Positions 63,254 to 64,000 of a DNA stretch of 64,000 nt are shown here, piece by piece (position 1 is the first letter of the stretch; every line of letters starts with the position of its first letter). This DNA comes from Zoogloeaceae bacterium (lineage in GTDB: Bacteria; Pseudomonadota; Gammaproteobacteria; Burkholderiales; Rhodocyclaceae). The translations under genes and the position numbers were made by a program. Where the stretch lies: positions 90,589 to 154,588 of the forward strand of contig JACKMC010000007.1 in the NCBI GenBank assembly GCA_024235595.1, read 5' to 3'. The notes below the pieces were generated by a model, which was given only the letters and a program-made list of their open reading frames with translations, did not search any database and was not told where the DNA came from.

Positions 63254-64000
63254 TTACGCGGCCAGCGCCTTCTCCACGATTTCCCTGGTGTCGGGAGAGA
63301 GTGCCTCGCAGGCCGCGACACGCTGCATCTCGGTGCGGATCAGCGCCTGCAGCGCAGGGGTATAGCGCTGCCAGTTCTCGAGCGCCCGCGCCATGCGCGA
63401 AGCGACCTGCGGGTTGCGCGCGTCGAGCGCCATGACCTGATCGGCCCAGAAGGCGTAGCCCGCCCCGTCATCGCGATGGAACTCCGCCGGATTGCCGCGG
63501 AAGAAGCTGCCAAGCAACGCATAGACCTTGTTCGGGTTGGCGAGGCTGAAGGCCTTGTCAGCGCTCAGCGCGCGAACCAGCTCCAGCCCACAGCGCTGGC
63601 TTTCGGACCAGCGCCAGGCGGTCGCCTGCAGGGCCAGCCACTTGTCCAGCACCAGCGCATCGTCGGCGAATTCGGTGCGGAATTCGGCGAGGGCCCGTTC
63701 GCGCTCCGGGGCCTCGCTCTGGACCAGGGCCTGCAAGGCGCCGTGGCGCTCGGTCATGTTGCCTGCGTGCTCGAACTGGCGCGGGGCCAGCTCGAACGCG
63801 ATGCCCACACTGGCGGCGGTCAGGTAGCGAAGGCACAGGTTGCGCAGCGCCCGACGGCCCGCGTCGGCGGGATGGTAGCGGTAGGGGCCGGGCACCTCCA
63901 GGTCGGCATAGCGGGTCAGGAAATCACCCTGCATGGCATGCCCCAGATCGCGCATCAGGTGGATCAGCGCAGCGCGCAGCGGCGCCGGATCGGCAGGCTT
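63254..64000 (-). CDS. pepN: Aminopeptidase N, C-terminal part
   Basis: The C-terminal 248 residues of M1-family aminopeptidase N; the frame runs off the right edge, so the zinc-binding catalytic domain (HExxH) is outside the window. The visible part is the helical C-terminal (DUF3458/HEAT-like) domain: RALRNLCLRYLTAA, FSLANPNKVYALLGSFFRGNP, HRDDGAGYAFWADQVMALDARNPQVASRMAR in two parts, ending VEKALAA. The end of the protein is intact. Confidence 0.93.
   Translation of the reverse strand, partial: KPADPAPLRAALIHLMRDLGHAMQGDFLTRYADLEVPGPYRYHPADAGRRALRNLCLRYLTAASVGIAFELAPRQFEHAGNMTERHGALQALVQSEAPERERALAEFRTEFADDALVLDKWLALQATAWRWSESQRCGLELVRALSADKAFSLANPNKVYALLGSFFRGNPAEFHRDDGAGYAFWADQVMALDARNPQVASRMARALENWQRYTPALQALIRTEMQRVAACEALSPDTREIVEKALAA

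Overview
The window is dense, GC-rich DNA that reads like a betaproteobacterial chromosome, most plausibly Rhodocyclales (Azoarcus/Thauera/Aromatoleum group). This is inferred from gene content and order: lptD-surA-pdxA-rsmA beside amgK-murU, quinoprotein alcohol oxidation, a NosR-like polyferredoxin, and Acs/EutBC/FumA metabolism. I see no tRNA, rRNA, CRISPR array, insertion sequence or phage gene. About 61 protein genes are called; the first (prlC) and last (pepN) run off the ends.

Layout. 1-4430: housekeeping genes (M3 peptidase, xth, alpha/beta hydrolase, a Crp/Fnr regulator followed by a small DUF2892 membrane protein). 4478-10753 (minus): outer-membrane biogenesis operon lptD-surA-pdxA-(patatin)-rsmA, divergent from amgK-murU of peptidoglycan recycling (10845-12544). 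12575-22722: a quinoprotein alcohol-oxidation island with a PQQ dehydrogenase carrying the WDFD signature of lanthanide-dependent enzymes, a cytochrome c, a SoxYZ-like carrier, a zinc hydrolase, its own TonB and TonB-dependent receptor, a NarL-type two-component system and an MxaD-like SRPBCC protein. Two sigma-54 promoter sequences and strong dyads lie in the divergent control region (15052-15434). 22745-25662: a GDT1-type probable manganese exporter under a yybP-ykoY riboswitch, divergent from a NosR-like flavo-polyferredoxin.

27263-36994: one tightly packed operon for the URC route of uracil catabolism (URC1-like GTP cyclohydrolase II homologue, URC4/urg3 protein, uracil phosphoribosyltransferase), with a RutR-type TetR regulator, a BMP-type ABC importer and a cytosine deaminase. 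This suggests uptake of a nucleoside or base, conversion to uracil and UMP, and ring degradation for nitrogen; a near-consensus sigma-54 site precedes it. 38067-44217: a proteobacterial dedicated sortase system (histidine kinase, response regulator, VIT/VWA target protein, class GN sortase) with a cytochrome c gene inside it.

44387-64000: a second TonB-dependent receptor, a porin, a pqqB without pqqACDE coupled to a Cys-rich 60-residue ORF, then mixed metabolism and redox genes (TerC, universal stress protein, UbiH family, dsbC, acs, UPF0114, class I fumarase, eutBC, a thioredoxin-like protein, a metal-binding-like domain, pepN). EutBC yields acetaldehyde and the PQQ dehydrogenase would also yield aldehyde/acid, so Acs and FumA fit a shared C2-oxidation theme.
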